From: Prochlorococcus sp. AG-469-F22
GTDB taxonomy: Bacteria; Cyanobacteriota; Cyanobacteriia; PCC-6307; Cyanobiaceae
Length of the DNA stretch: 37,572 bases
NCBI GenBank assembly: GCA_003211655.1
Contig: QCSC01000007.1
Span: forward strand, 1 to 37,572
Direction: 5' to 3'
Of the stretch, positions 18,329 through 27,951 are shown piece after piece; the stretch's first letter is position 1; the number at the start of each line of letters is the position of its first letter. Both the position numbers and the translations under genes were made by a program. The notes beneath the pieces were generated by a model. It was given only the letters and a program-made list of their open reading frames with translations, was not told the DNA's origin and searched no databases.

Positions 18329-19663
18329 TTGAAGATAAAAAAATTATTTAAAAAGCAACTTGTCTTTTTTATAGTTACTACTTTTTCTGGGATATTGGTA
18401 AGTAATCATTCAAAGGCGACAATTTTAGAAAATAACTACAAAGAGGTTATTGATCACGTTTGGCAAATTGTATACAGAGACTTCCTTGATTCAAGTGGAA
18501 AATTTGAGAGATCTAATTGGATTAATTTAAGAAAGGAATTTTTAGCAAAAAATTATTCAGATAATATTGAAGCTTATGATGCTATTAGAGACATGCTTTC
18601 AAATTTAAATGACCCTTATACAAGATTTCTAGACCCTAAAGAATTTAATCAAATGAGAATAGATACTTCAGGAGAATTAACTGGAGTCGGAATACAAATT
18701 GTTAAAGATAAAGAGTCTGATTCTTTAATAATAATCTCTCCTATAGAGGGAACGCCTGCTTATGATTCTGGAATTAAAGCTAAAGATAAGATTTTATCAA
18801 TCGATAATGTCTCTACTAAAGGGTTAAATATTGAGGATGCAGTTAAATTAATAAGGGGCAGAAGAGGTACTAAAGTTAAACTCGAAATCCTAAGAAATGG
18901 GAATTCTTTTTACAAGTCCTTATTAAGAGAAAGGATAGAAATAAAATCAGTGACAAGCAAAATTAATGAAACTAATGATGGATTATTAATAGGTTACGTG
19001 AGAATAAAACAATTTAACGCTAATGCATCAAGAGAGATGAAAGATACATTAAAAGAACTAGAAATAAAAAAAGTTTCTGGATATGTGCTTGATTTAAGAA
19101 GTAATCCTGGAGGATTATTAGAATCTAGCATTGATATTTCTCGTCAATTTATTGATAAAGGCATAATCGTAAGCACCTTATCTAAAGACGGTTTGAGAGA
19201 AACAAAAAGAGGTAATGGTAAAGCTTTAACAAAAAAACCTTTAATTGTACTTGTCAATGAAGGTTCGGCGAGCGCAAGTGAAATAGTTTCCGGTGCAATA
19301 AGAGATAATAATAGAGGTAAATTAGTAGGCAAGAAAACTTTCGGCAAAGGACTTGTTCAGTCTATGCGAACTTTGGTGGATGGTTCAGGGTTAACAGTTA
19401 CAGTCGCTAAGTACTTAACTCCTAATGGAACAGATATTAATAAGTTCGGAATTACTCCAGACATAGAAGTAAAAATGAATTCTAATCCAATTCTTCAAAG
19501 AGAAATTGGTACAAAAAGAGATAGACAATACAGAGCGGGTGAGAAAGAACTTCTTAAAATTATTAAAAGAACTAAATTAGTAAGTCAGTTTGAACCTAAT
19601 TCTGCAAATTTATTAGCTGTTTTTAAAAATAATGATAATAATTTTGTTTATTCATTAAATTAG
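18329..19663 (+). CDS. C-terminal processing protease (S41, Ctp family)
   Basis: This is a secreted serine protease with a signal peptide (residues about 8-30), a helical region, a PDZ domain (about 110-195; GVGIQIVKDK, IRGRRGTKV) and the S41 catalytic core. The nucleophile Ser is in NEGSASASEIVSG and the general-base Lys in KTFGKGLVQSM, both intact. Cyanobacterial CtpA removes the C-terminal tail of photosystem II protein D1; which Ctp paralogue this is cannot be settled without comparison. The start is a TTG at 18329; an ATG at 18303 is in another frame and stops after nine codons. Its stop shares four bases with the convergent nadA stop. Confidence 0.9.
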   Translation: MKIKKLFKKQLVFFIVTTFSGILVSNHSKATILENNYKEVIDHVWQIVYRDFLDSSGKFERSNWINLRKEFLAKNYSDNIEAYDAIRDMLSNLNDPYTRFLDPKEFNQMRIDTSGELTGVGIQIVKDKESDSLIIISPIEGTPAYDSGIKAKDKILSIDNVSTKGLNIEDAVKLIRGRRGTKVKLEILRNGNSFYKSLLRERIEIKSVTSKINETNDGLLIGYVRIKQFNANASREMKDTLKELEIKKVSGYVLDLRSNPGGLLESSIDISRQFIDKGIIVSTLSKDGLRETKRGNGKALTKKPLIVLVNEGSASASEIVSGAIRDNNRGKLVGKKTFGKGLVQSMRTLVDGSGLTVTVAKYLTPNGTDINKFGITPDIEVKMNSNPILQREIGTKRDRQYRAGEKELLKIIKRTKLVSQFEPNSANLLAVFKNNDNNFVYSLN

Positions 19664-20574
19664 ATGCTCATATCAAGCATTCTTTTTATTGGTTTGTAAG
19701 CTTTTTGAATTATTTTAGGGTCTAATTCAATTGAAGGAGAATTGTTTTTTAAGCAATCTAAAATCTTTTCTAATGTATTCAATTTCATATATGGACACTC
19801 ATTACATTTACACCCATCAATATCTGGTACTTCAATAAAGTTTTTATTAGGTTCTTTCTTTTTCATTTGATGTATTATCCCTGGTTCAGTTAAAACCATA
19901 TAAGTATCAGAATTATCATTACTAACGAAATCTAATAACTTACTGGTTGAACCAATAAAATCTGAAAGTACTAATAAATTTTGGCTGCATTCAGGATGGG
20001 CTATTACCTTTGCATCGGGCTGTTTGTACTTTAATTTTAATAAAGCCTCTTCGCTAAATGTTTCATGAACTACACAGCTGCCTGGCCAAAGTTTAAGTTT
20101 TCTTCCTGAGTTTTTTTGAACCCATCGACCAAGATTTTTATCTGGCGCAAATATAATTTTTTTATCTTTAGGAATTTTTTCTACTAATGAAACAGCATTG
20201 CTACTAGTGCAAATTAAATCACTTTGAGCTTTTACTTCTGCAGTACAGTTTATATAACTTACAACATAATGATCTGGATTCTCTTCTCTAAATTTTTGGA
20301 ACTCTTCTGCAGGACAATCATCAGCCAAAGAACAACCTGCATCAATATCAGGTAATAAAACTGTTTTGTTTGGGCTAAGTATTTTCGCTGTTTCTGCCAT
20401 GAAATGGACACCACAAAAAATTATTATGTCTGCATCATTATTTGCGGCTTTCCTAGAAAGATCTAATGAATCTCCAATAAAATCAGCGATATCTTGAATT
20501 TCTGGCGCTTGATAATAATGAGCAAGAATTATCGCATTAGCTTTTAAGCAAAGCTCCTTAATTTCAGAAATCAA
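19660..20574 (-). CDS. nadA: Quinolinate synthase
   Basis: NadA condenses iminoaspartate with dihydroxyacetone phosphate to make quinolinate for NAD. The Fe-S and active-site regions are complete: IFCGVHFMAETAKILSP, YINCTAEVKAQSDLICTSSNA, VIAHPECS and GCKCNECPYMKLNTL. Length 304 matches the family. The partner nadB is not in the window. It converges on the protease gene with stop codons overlapping in TTAG. Confidence 0.95.
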   Translation of the reverse strand: MISEIKELCLKANAIILAHYYQAPEIQDIADFIGDSLDLSRKAANNDADIIIFCGVHFMAETAKILSPNKTVLLPDIDAGCSLADDCPAEEFQKFREENPDHYVVSYINCTAEVKAQSDLICTSSNAVSLVEKIPKDKKIIFAPDKNLGRWVQKNSGRKLKLWPGSCVVHETFSEEALLKLKYKQPDAKVIAHPECSQNLLVLSDFIGSTSKLLDFVSNDNSDTYMVLTEPGIIHQMKKKEPNKNFIEVPDIDGCKCNECPYMKLNTLEKILDCLKNNSPSIELDPKIIQKAYKPIKRMLDMSI

Positions 20575-20677
20575 ATCTTTTTCGTTTTGAATAGATTTCT
20601 GTTTTGCAGTAGAAGTTATACTGGTCAGGATTTAGAATGTCTCTTAGTAGATTATATGCCTTTAAATAGAAAAAATT

Positions 20678-21526
20678 CTGACTAATTTTAAAATTGCTAT
20701 TGTTGGTGACTGTCACGGTCAGTGGTCTGAAGTGGATATTAAGATTTTATCGCTTATAAAACCAGATATTGTCATATTTATTGGAGATATTTCTGATGGT
20801 AGTATCAAAATAATAAAGAAGATTAATCTAATAAAAATCCCTACTTTTGTGATTTTGGGAAATCATGATCGAGGTAAAGACTCAACAGGAGAGACTCTTT
20901 TAAAACAGATTCGTGTTTTGCAAGAAAAATATTGCGCTTGGGATTTGAAAATATTTAATAATCAATTAAATATTTTAAGTGCTAGACCCTGTAGTTCAGG
21001 AGGTGGTTATTATCTTTCAAAGGAGGTTAAAGCTGTTTATGGGCCCATAAGCGAACAAGAATCAGTTAATAAAATCCTTAAATGTTCAGAAAAAAATATT
21101 AGCGAATTACCTCTTGTTTTTATATCACATGCAGGTCCTTCAGGCTTGGGATCAGACTCTACAAGTATTTGTGGTAAAGATTGGAAAGAGCCCTCTTGTG
21201 ACTGGGGAGATAGAGATTTAGCTGTTGCAATTTCAGAAATACAAAAAAAAAGAAAAATAGACCTTGTCATTTTTGGGCATATGCATAATCGTCTGAAAAG
21301 AAATCAAGGTTTGAGAAACATGTTCAAAATTGATAAAGAAGGTACAGCTTATTTGAATTCTGCAATAGTTCCGAGATATAAAAAAAATATAGAGGGCGAA
21401 TTATTAGTAAATTTTTCATGGGTTGAGTTTGTGGATAATAAAATTTCACATATTTCTCACAGATGGTATTCAGAGTCAGGAGAGATATCTGAAGAAGAAA
21501 TACTTTTTCGAAATGGAGATATTTAG
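20678..21526 (+). CDS. Cyanobacterial metallophosphoesterase (TIGR04168-like)
   Basis: This is a calcineurin-type phosphoesterase: IAIVGDCHGQWSE supplies the first metal ligands (D, H), followed by IFIGDISDG, VILGNHDRGKDS, ISHAGPSGLGSD and FGHMHNR. The first motif lies upstream of the GTG at 20732, which is the first ordinary start codon in the frame. Upstream of that only CTG (20678) or ATT (20675) could serve before a TAA. Alternatively, removing one A from the A6 run at 20670-20675 would join the frame to an ATG at 20656 (MPLNRK...). I list the CTG as a working start. The role may be phosphate release from a nucleotide or diester; unknown. Confidence 0.75.
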   Translation: MTNFKIAIVGDCHGQWSEVDIKILSLIKPDIVIFIGDISDGSIKIIKKINLIKIPTFVILGNHDRGKDSTGETLLKQIRVLQEKYCAWDLKIFNNQLNILSARPCSSGGGYYLSKEVKAVYGPISEQESVNKILKCSEKNISELPLVFISHAGPSGLGSDSTSICGKDWKEPSCDWGDRDLAVAISEIQKKRKIDLVIFGHMHNRLKRNQGLRNMFKIDKEGTAYLNSAIVPRYKKNIEGELLVNFSWVEFVDNKISHISHRWYSESGEISEEEILFRNGDI

Positions 21527-21536
21527 GAGGAAATTT

Positions 21537-22334
21537 TTAACTTTTTTTCGGTTGCTCATATCTAGAGAATACGGTTTGTGATAATAAGTATCCTGCAATT
21601 ACGGCGGCAGCAAAGGCAAGTCCATTTTTGAATAACGGTATTATTTCGCTTGTTCTAGAAATTATTGGTGCTAATCCAAAAATGCCAAACAGCATTCCCC
21701 ATAAAGGAGAAAGAAGAGCTAAAAATCCAATTGATATGATTTGACCCTCTTTTCTAGGGGCCGCAGAAAATCCTGCAACTAATCCTCCCAAGATAGAAGT
21801 ACACAAAGTCCATATATATTGTTCTTTTGGTAATCCAGGAACAACCTGACATCCTCCTCTATTAAGACAAATTTTTACTGAATTAATTGCATCTAAAACT
21901 GCTCCATCTTCTCCATGATCTTTTACATAATATTGATTTCCAAATCTTGTTTGAAGTTCCACCCAAAATAATCTTGGCATGAAAGCAAAATATGCTTCAC
22001 CAACATTAAAATTTAATAAATTACCTCCTCTAGGATCTGCAATTACTAATAAACTTGTTTCATCTAAATCCCAATAATCTTTTATAGCAATTCCAGGGAC
22101 ACTTTCGAATTGAGATAAATATTTAATCTTCCAACCATTTTCCTTTTCTAAGTTATTGAGATTTTCCTCTAAAGATTTTTTCTGATTTGGACTTAATGTC
22201 TTAGCTAAATCAATAACAGGTGTTTTTTCTTCAGGTAAAAGATTTGGATTATTAATAGCAAAAGAAGGTTCATTAAAAATTAAAATTACTATAGATAGAA
22301 ATATTCCTAAGAAATAGTTAATCTTTGAATGCAT
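21537..22334 (-). CDS. TPM-domain thylakoid protein (Psb32/TLP18.3-like)
   Basis: The signal peptide is at residues 5-27 (ending SFAIN). A TPM domain (about 35-180; TPVIDLAKTLSPNQKKSLEENL, VIADPRGGNLLNFNVGEAY) follows, then two membrane spans near the C-terminus. This is the layout of Psb32 and plant TLP18.3, lumenal proteins that help photosystem II repair and tolerate high light. That role is established for homologues and inferred here. An unusual CLNRGGC pair in the domain could form a disulfide. It is divergent from the MidA-like gene, with only 32 bases between the starts. Confidence 0.85.
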   Translation of the reverse strand: MHSKINYFLGIFLSIVILIFNEPSFAINNPNLLPEEKTPVIDLAKTLSPNQKKSLEENLNNLEKENGWKIKYLSQFESVPGIAIKDYWDLDETSLLVIADPRGGNLLNFNVGEAYFAFMPRLFWVELQTRFGNQYYVKDHGEDGAVLDAINSVKICLNRGGCQVVPGLPKEQYIWTLCTSILGGLVAGFSAAPRKEGQIISIGFLALLSPLWGMLFGIFGLAPIISRTSEIIPLFKNGLAFAAAVIAGYLLSQTVFSRYEQPKKS

Positions 22335-22366
22335 AAAAGTTTTTTTGTCTTTATATATTTTCGCCG

Positions 22367-23557
22367 ATGAAAAGCCTACCCGTGAATAATCAAGAATGGT
22401 TAATAAAAAAAATAATAAAAAAGGGAGGAACTATAAGTTTTTATGACTATATGGACTTCGTTTTGAATGACCTAAATAATGGATACTACGGAAGTGGTAA
22501 AGCTAATTTAGGCTCTAAGGGTGATTTTGTTACTTCACCTTCAATGTCAGATGACTTCGCTTTTTTGTTATCGAAACAAATTTACGAATGGTTGATACAG
22601 TTAAAAAGTAAATCAATTTGTGATGATAAGTTATCAGTGATTGAGTTTGGAGCAGGAGACGGAAGTCTTATGAGTGGTCTCCTTGAATATTTCTTTATAA
22701 ATGATAAAAAAATATTAAAAAATGTTTGCTTTATCATTATTGAGCCAAATAAAGGAATGATAAAAAAACAGCAAAAGAAATTAGAAAAATATCTAAAACT
22801 GGGTTTTGATTTATTGTGGAGAAGTTTAGAGGATTTGGAAGATAGAAGTTTAAATGGGGTTGTATTAGCTAATGAGGTACTCGATGCTTTGCCAGTAGAA
22901 AGAATAATAAATTTAAAAGGTAAAATGCAACGGCAAGGAGTTTCTATAGATAAGAAATCAAAAAGATTGTTCTTTGAAGCAATTTCAATTACAAAAGAAT
23001 TAGAAAAAAGTATTACCTCTGCTCAGGAAAAATTAGATATTAATATTCCTCCTAAATATGCTCCAGAAGGATGGACTACCGAATGGCATATAGATAATAA
23101 AAAATGGTTAAAGGCTATTTATGCAAAAATCAATAATGGAATTTTATTAATAATTGACTATGCCAAAGAAGCTAAAAGATATTATTCATTGTGTAATAGT
23201 AATGGGACATTAATTTCTTATAAAAACCAAAAAATTATTGAAAATATTTTTGAGTCTCCAGGGGATTGTGATTTAACTTCTCATGTTTGTATTGAAAGTT
23301 TAATTTATGATTCGGAAACTTTAGGTTTTGAAACTATTGGAATAGTCAAACAAGGAGAGGCTTTATTGTCACTTGGTTTAGCCGAACGACTTTTTGAAAT
23401 TCAGAATGAACTGAAGGATGATATCTCAAAAGCTCTTTCTAGAAGAGAAGCCTTGTTGAGATTAGTTGACCCGATCTGTCTAGGAGATTTTAAATGGTTT
23501 GTTTTTAGTAAATTTAATAATAAGAAATTTAAAATAAATTCAAACTGTATTCGCTAA
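22367..23557 (+). CDS. MidA/NDUFAF7-family SAM-dependent methyltransferase (DUF185)
   Basis: Family blocks visible are [38 protein letters not shown] (residues about 25-65), the SAM motif [34 protein letters not shown], and [12 protein letters not shown]. The eukaryotic homologue NDUFAF7 methylates an arginine of complex I subunit NDUFS2; in cyanobacteria a role in NDH-1 assembly is a reasonable but unproven inference. Length 396 is normal. The stop overlaps the convergent aroB stop in CTAA. Confidence 0.88.
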   Translation: MKSLPVNNQEWLIKKIIKKGGTISFYDYMDFVLNDLNNGYYGSGKANLGSKGDFVTSPSMSDDFAFLLSKQIYEWLIQLKSKSICDDKLSVIEFGAGDGSLMSGLLEYFFINDKKILKNVCFIIIEPNKGMIKKQQKKLEKYLKLGFDLLWRSLEDLEDRSLNGVVLANEVLDALPVERIINLKGKMQRQGVSIDKKSKRLFFEAISITKELEKSITSAQEKLDINIPPKYAPEGWTTEWHIDNKKWLKAIYAKINNGILLIIDYAKEAKRYYSLCNSNGTLISYKNQKIIENIFESPGDCDLTSHVCIESLIYDSETLGFETIGIVKQGEALLSLGLAERLFEIQNELKDDISKALSRREALLRLVDPICLGDFKWFVFSKFNNKKFKINSNCIR

Positions 23558-24645
23558 TCGAAATATTTTAGAAATTGCGTCTCATTTATATCATTAAATA
23601 TATCAACTTCTCCAAGCTCTACAGGTAATATAAATCTCATTTTTCCATTACGTACTTTTTTATCACCCATAAGTATTTTCATTACTTCATTCTTTTTAAT
23701 TTTAGGTGTTTGTGTCGGCAGACCATAGCTTTCAATAAGATGATCTTGCCTTAAAGAATGCTCTTTTGACCACAAATTCTTTTCAGTCGCAATATCTCCT
23801 GCAATTTTCATTCCAATTGATATTGCTTCGCCATGTAGATACTCTCCATATCCACACAAATTTTCTATTACGTGGCCAAAGGAATGACCATAATTTAAAA
23901 TTGCTCGAATTCCAATTTCTTTCTCGTCTTCAGAAACTATACGAGCCTTAGTTTTAATTGATTTATTGATTATTTTTATTAATGATTCGTTCTCGAGATT
24001 GATGATTTTATTTCTATTCTTTTCATTTTCTAAGTATTCGAAAAGTGATTTATCTTTTATGACGCCATATTTGATCACTTCCGCCATACCTGCCTTGAAT
24101 TCCCTCGTTGGTAAAGTTATTAGAGTTTCAGGGTCAATAAAAACTGCTTTTGGCTGATAAAAAGCTCCTATTAGATTTTTTCCTTTAGGATGATTAACGG
24201 CTGTTTTACCACCTACAGATGAATCAACCATAGATAATAATGTTGTAGGGATCTGAATATATTCAATACCTCTTAACCATGTAGCGGCGGCAAAACCAGT
24301 GACATCCCCTACAATTCCTCCCCCGAGTGCAATAATTAAGGAATTCCTATCTAAACCGACCTCAAAAGCAGCATTAAATATCTCACTTAAACTTGCCAAG
24401 TTCTTATGTGATTCTCCAGCTTTAATATTGAATATTTCAGCATTAAAATTATACTTTTTTAAATTATTAAGAAGTTTACTCCCAAATAAAGTTGAGATTT
24501 CTTTATTAGAGACTATAAGAATTTTTCTATTATTATTAATACCAATTCGAGTTAGTTCTTCTCCAATGCTATTAATTAATCCTTGTTTTATAATAACTTC
24601 GTATGAATTATTACTAAGAGGAACTAGTATTTTGTTCTTATCCAC
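23554..24645 (-). CDS. aroB: 3-dehydroquinate synthase
   Basis: AroB cyclises DAHP to 3-dehydroquinate, the second step of the shikimate pathway. Family motifs are present: NAD-binding [57 protein letters not shown], and the metal-binding [11 protein letters not shown] and [15 protein letters not shown]. Length 363 is standard. Confidence 0.96.
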   Translation of the reverse strand: MDKNKILVPLSNNSYEVIIKQGLINSIGEELTRIGINNNRKILIVSNKEISTLFGSKLLNNLKKYNFNAEIFNIKAGESHKNLASLSEIFNAAFEVGLDRNSLIIALGGGIVGDVTGFAAATWLRGIEYIQIPTTLLSMVDSSVGGKTAVNHPKGKNLIGAFYQPKAVFIDPETLITLPTREFKAGMAEVIKYGVIKDKSLFEYLENEKNRNKIINLENESLIKIINKSIKTKARIVSEDEKEIGIRAILNYGHSFGHVIENLCGYGEYLHGEAISIGMKIAGDIATEKNLWSKEHSLRQDHLIESYGLPTQTPKIKKNEVMKILMGDKKVRNGKMRFILPVELGEVDIFNDINETQFLKYFD

Positions 24646-24775
24646 AATAAATGTTTTAGAAGATTTTTCTATTAATTTTAAAAATTGATTTTAATTATTC
24701 TAACCTTAACTTGACTTAAAAATTAGATTAAAATAATCAGTTGTTAAGAATTGAAAATCATAATAAGATCATCGT

Positions 24776-25966
24776 ATGAATCTAAAAAAAGATATTGAAA
24801 ATATAAAGAAAAATTATTCAATAGGAATAATTGGAGGTGGTCAATTAGCTTTAATGCTTGCTGAAGCTGCAAACAATAGAGGAATAAAAGTATGCGTTCA
24901 AACTAAATCTTCCAATGATCCAGCAGGTTCAAAAGCAGATTATGTAATTGAAGCTGATCCCTTGAAGGTCAAAGGGAATAAGGACTTAATTAAAGAGTGC
25001 GAAAAAATTATTTTTGAAAATGAATGGATTAAAATTGAAAAATTGAATTTAATTGAATCTAAAAATATTTTTGTACCAAGCCTTGAATCAATTCAACCTT
25101 TGGTCGATAGAATCTCTCAAAAAATATTAATCGAAAGATTGAACCTTCCATCACCAAGATGGAAACCAATAGAGGAGTTTAAAAGTCTTAATGATGAAGA
25201 AATTGAGTATTGGAATTTTCCTCTAATGATTAAATCTTATAAAGGAGGATATGACGGTAAAGGAAATACAAAAATCAATACTAAAGAAGATTTGAATTCT
25301 TTTTTTGTTGAGACCAATTCAGAAGAATGGATAATTGAAGAATGGGTTGATTATAAAAATGAGTTTGCTTTAGTAGGATCAAGAGATTTTGATGGAACAA
25401 TAAGATTCTTTCCAGTTGTCGAGACATTTCAAAAAAATAATATTTGTGATTGGGTTTTGTCTCCAGCTGAAATTGATTATGATTTGGAGACTTTTGCGAA
25501 AAATATTTTCTCATCAATAGTAAATGAACTTGATTATGTAGGAGTGATGGGAATTGAATTCTTTTTTGGTGATAAAGGACTATTAATTAATGAAATAGCC
25601 CCTAGAACTCATAATTCCGCACACTTTTCAATTGAAGCTTGTTCTTCAAGCCAGTTCGATCAATATGTTTGTATATCTTCAGGCATCAAGCCTCCAGAAA
25701 TAAAAATGCATTCGCAAGGATCCTTAATGATAAATTTACTAGGTTTAAATAAAAAATTCCCTTTGTCCATAAAAAAAAGATTAGAATTGTTATCTCAAAT
25801 CGGGGGTTCTAATCTCCATTGGTATGGTAAATCTAATGAAAGTGTTGGACGGAAAATGGCTCATATAACGTTTTTACTTAACGATGATGATCAGTCGAAA
25901 AGAGTTGAAAAATCAAAAGAAATCTTAAATAAGGTAAGAGAGATTTGGCCATCTCCAAATGACTAA
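24776..25966 (+). CDS. purK: N5-carboxyaminoimidazole ribonucleotide synthase
   Basis: PurK is the ATP-dependent carboxylase of AIR in purine synthesis. The ATP-grasp fold shows IGIIGGGQLALMLAEAANNRG at the N-terminus, PLMIKSYKGGYDGKGN, EWVDYKNEFALVGSRD and GIEFFFGDKGLLINEIAPRTHNSAHFSIEAC. Length 396 is normal. It is followed directly by the 6S RNA, an arrangement described for several cyanobacteria, so 6S RNA may be made both from its own promoter and as part of a longer purK transcript. Confidence 0.96.
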   Translation: MNLKKDIENIKKNYSIGIIGGGQLALMLAEAANNRGIKVCVQTKSSNDPAGSKADYVIEADPLKVKGNKDLIKECEKIIFENEWIKIEKLNLIESKNIFVPSLESIQPLVDRISQKILIERLNLPSPRWKPIEEFKSLNDEEIEYWNFPLMIKSYKGGYDGKGNTKINTKEDLNSFFVETNSEEWIIEEWVDYKNEFALVGSRDFDGTIRFFPVVETFQKNNICDWVLSPAEIDYDLETFAKNIFSSIVNELDYVGVMGIEFFFGDKGLLINEIAPRTHNSAHFSIEACSSSQFDQYVCISSGIKPPEIKMHSQGSLMINLLGLNKKFPLSIKKRLELLSQIGGSNLHWYGKSNESVGRKMAHITFLLNDDDQSKRVEKSKEILNKVREIWPSPND

Positions 25967-25989
25967 AGAAATAAGTTAATATTTACTTA

Positions 25990-26206
25990 CTGGATCTTTG
26001 GTCAAGTTCTTCTTTATGTGCTCTGATCTGACTCTTTTTCGACTTGAGGAGACTGTCGTGATGTGGACGTAAACCAATCCTGTAATTGGAAACGAAAGCC
26101 CACTTTGACTCCTCTTCTGGCTTTTCCAGGTCGATGCATCAGAGAACTGGCGGCGATTCGGTGAAAGGCTTAGAATTCTTGCTATGGCAACGTTCTGAGC
26201 CTTTTT
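25990..26206 (+). ncRNA. ssaA: 6S RNA
   Basis: The position right after purK matches the known cyanobacterial 6S locus. The sequence folds as a long rod: GAGGAG (about 26047) against CTCCTC (about 26111), GTGG against CCCAC inside it, and an apical CCAAT-ATTGG hairpin. These internal mismatched stems fit the open-promoter mimic by which 6S RNA binds sigma-70-type RNA polymerase. The RNA is far more G+C-rich than its surroundings. The exact 5' end is uncertain (about 25990-26010); the 3' end is set by the terminator hairpin below. In Prochlorococcus this RNA is also called Yfr7. Confidence 0.85.
26167..26206 (+). terminator. Intrinsic terminator of 6S RNA
   Basis: GGCTTAGAA pairs with TTCTGAGCC with one G-U pair. 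An inner TTGC-TATG-GCAA stem extends the hairpin, and five T follow. Confidence 0.8.
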
Positions 26207-26229
26207 ATTTTGTGTTATTTTACAGCTGT

Positions 26230-26268
26230 CCTACCAATTTGCCCTACCAAACCGTCCTACCATGTTTA
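26230..26268 (+). repeat. Three CCTACCA units at exact 13-base spacing
   Basis: CCTACCA occurs at 26230, 26243 and 26256, that is, with a period of exactly 13 bases, directly after the 6S terminator. A fourth copy occurs at 26462 in GTCCTACCA, and its reverse complement TGGTAGGAC lies at 26518-26526, giving a 9-base inverted pair. The pattern resembles protein-binding iterons or a recombination-site array. No known site is recognised. Confidence 0.75.
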
Positions 26269-26757
26269 TAATATGAAACAAAGCTAATCATATTAATTAG
26301 TTTGTAATAAGAAACAGATCGAGAGAAGCAGGAATTATAAACATTAGGAAAATATAGTGTTATTTACTGAGATAAACCTAATACACATGCTTCTCAAGGA
26401 TCTTTTATAGTTTACTAAATGAATCTTATAGTTTTTCCTATTAGGTATAACAGTTTAATGTCCTACCAGTATAGAACTTTAAATATATTGTCTAATAGTC
26501 GATTAAGGCTAACTGTTGGTAGGACAGAAATTTTATTTAATTTCATTCTATTACTTATTGAGAATGGAACTGCCCAGGCTAGTGGTATTTATCTATTTGA
26601 AAAACTCCTTTTTGAGGTTTCAAGGGGTTGTATGGGGACAATCGTCCTTATCTATCCGTATATAAGAGACCTCACAAATTTCTGCCAAAAGTTTAGAGCT
26701 GATTAATTTAATAGATAGGGGTTGGATGCGGGCTTCTATAGCTGGACTGCAGATCCC
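26263..26757. other. Gene-poor stretch after 6S RNA
   Basis: No convincing gene is seen. A 95-codon plus-strand open frame (26419-26706) has no ribosome site and a composition unlike a folded protein. The stretch includes the fourth CCTACCA copy and its inverted partner and marks the passage from core genes to the micro-gene block. Confidence 0.5.
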
Positions 26758-27086
26758 TTAGAAATTTATTTTAGGAATTTCGTCTATTTAAACCTTATTA
26801 AAGCGTGAGTTGGCCATAATTCTCCACTTTTCAAATCAGACAAAAGACCTGTCGATGAGCCATCAGTCCATTGCCAATCACCCTCAATTTGTATATCGTT
26901 AGCCCCGGTCCAAATATGCTTGTCATATATGGCAAAATTATCAATAATAAATTGATGCTCTTCACCTGTATTAATTGAGACTGAATGTCCACCTAAATTA
27001 ATAGCTGCATTTTCAGCATCACTAAAAGTGGAACCATCACTTGGAAGGTCTATCTTTATATATTCTTTTCCTTCAAAAATTGCCAC
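26758..27086 (-). pseudogene. Truncated C-type-lectin-like domain gene
   Basis: The intact frame (27086 down to 26784, 100 residues) has the front half of a C-type-lectin-like domain: AENAAINLGGHSVSINTGEEHQFIIDNF, then WTGANDI and GDWQWTDGSSTG. The second half, which should contain a second WND/Cys region, is missing; the frame ends at ALIRFK. In another frame just beyond it reads EIPKINF then stop, resembling the GIAEIP end that such domains often have in picocyanobacteria. This suggests an internal deletion plus frameshift. No signal peptide is present. It could also be a genuinely short protein. Confidence 0.5.
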
Positions 27087-27400
27087 TTAAAATTATTTAT
27101 TTTAAAAAATCACTTCCTTAAATATTACACAATTTCTATCACTTTTTAAAGAGATTTTCTAGGTTGTTTGAGTAATTAAATAAAGAAGTGTGTCCTATCT
27201 ATACCATTAACTCTAATTAAGTATTCATCGATACAAAATGAATCTTTTTAGATCTAATTTTGTTACTAAATCTACAAATATTATTTTGTTCTTGGATAAG
27301 AAGAACCTAGAAATTTTTGTATATTCAGTCTTATAAACTAAATAATTAAGAACACTGAGATAGTTATATAGAAAATACTAATATTTTCCTAATAAGCGTT
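27087..27400. other. Intergenic stretch without a supported gene
   Basis: AT-rich. A 32-codon plus-strand frame beginning near 27238 has no ribosome site. No repeats or hairpins with a T-run were seen. Confidence 0.4.
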
Positions 27401-27592
27401 TTATTTAAATACTCTTTTAGAAGCGATAACAAGTAAAAGCCAAGACACAGCTGCACTAATTCCAATGGAATAATCTTGTTTTAAAAGTTCAACAACTGCA
27501 ACTGTACTTGCTGCAATAGTTAACCCTTTTAAAGCTGGTTTATATAATACTAATAAATTTAATTTAGCCAAAAAAAAGGAGCTAATTAACAA
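27401..27592 (-). CDS. Small membrane protein, up to 63 aa
   Basis: The frame is hydrophobic almost throughout, with two probable membrane spans (about residues 20-36 and 44-58) and a basic end SKRVFK. The core PALKGLTIAASTVAVVELLKQDYSIGISAAVSWLLLVIASKRV looks like a real membrane hairpin. The first 15 residues may not be translated, and there is no clear ribosome site to fix the start. No family is recognised. Confidence 0.5.
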   Translation of the reverse strand: MLISSFFLAKLNLLVLYKPALKGLTIAASTVAVVELLKQDYSIGISAAVSWLLLVIASKRVFK

Positions 27593-27657
27593 AAATTGTA
27601 GTAATTAATCCAAGCAAGAAATATGTTCTATTAAGTTCTCTTAATTTATATTTTAAG

Positions 27658-27804
27658 TTATTTAGCTTTCTTTAAATAGAGATTCTTTTTATTAGCCTGA
27701 TCTGATGTAAACAACATAACTAATATGGTTCCAACTAAAAATGAAAACATAGTTGTTACCTCTAAAACAGTCACCATCTCACTAGGCAGATAATTTGTAA
27801 ACAT
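27658..27804 (-). CDS. Small single-span membrane protein, 48 aa
   Basis: It begins MFTNYLPSEMVTVLE, followed by a span VTTMFSFLVGTILVMLF and a polar, Lys-rich tail SDQANKKNLYLKKAK. This is an N-out/C-in style single-span protein like the small subunits of thylakoid complexes. GAGATT lies upstream as a weak ribosome site. It is 66 bases downstream of the start of the 27401-27592 gene on the same strand. Function unknown. Confidence 0.5.
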   Translation of the reverse strand: MFTNYLPSEMVTVLEVTTMFSFLVGTILVMLFTSDQANKKNLYLKKAK

Positions 27805-27951
27805 AATAAAGTTAATCTCTTATTTCAAACGTAGCAACTATTAAAGGTTTGACCATGGGTAATAACTTTATTTATTCGAAAATTTAACATTGAGTTTATA
27901 AAAATAGAAAATAACCTCGCCAAAACAACTATAATACTATTAATATTTTAT

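Noticed and set aside
24299-24688. 129-codon open frame on the plus strand
   Set aside because: Antisense to the start of aroB, with no ribosome site or recognisable domain.
26419-26706. 95-codon plus-strand open frame after 6S RNA
   Set aside because: No ribosome site, odd composition, and it spans the inverted CCTACCA pair; I treat it as non-coding.
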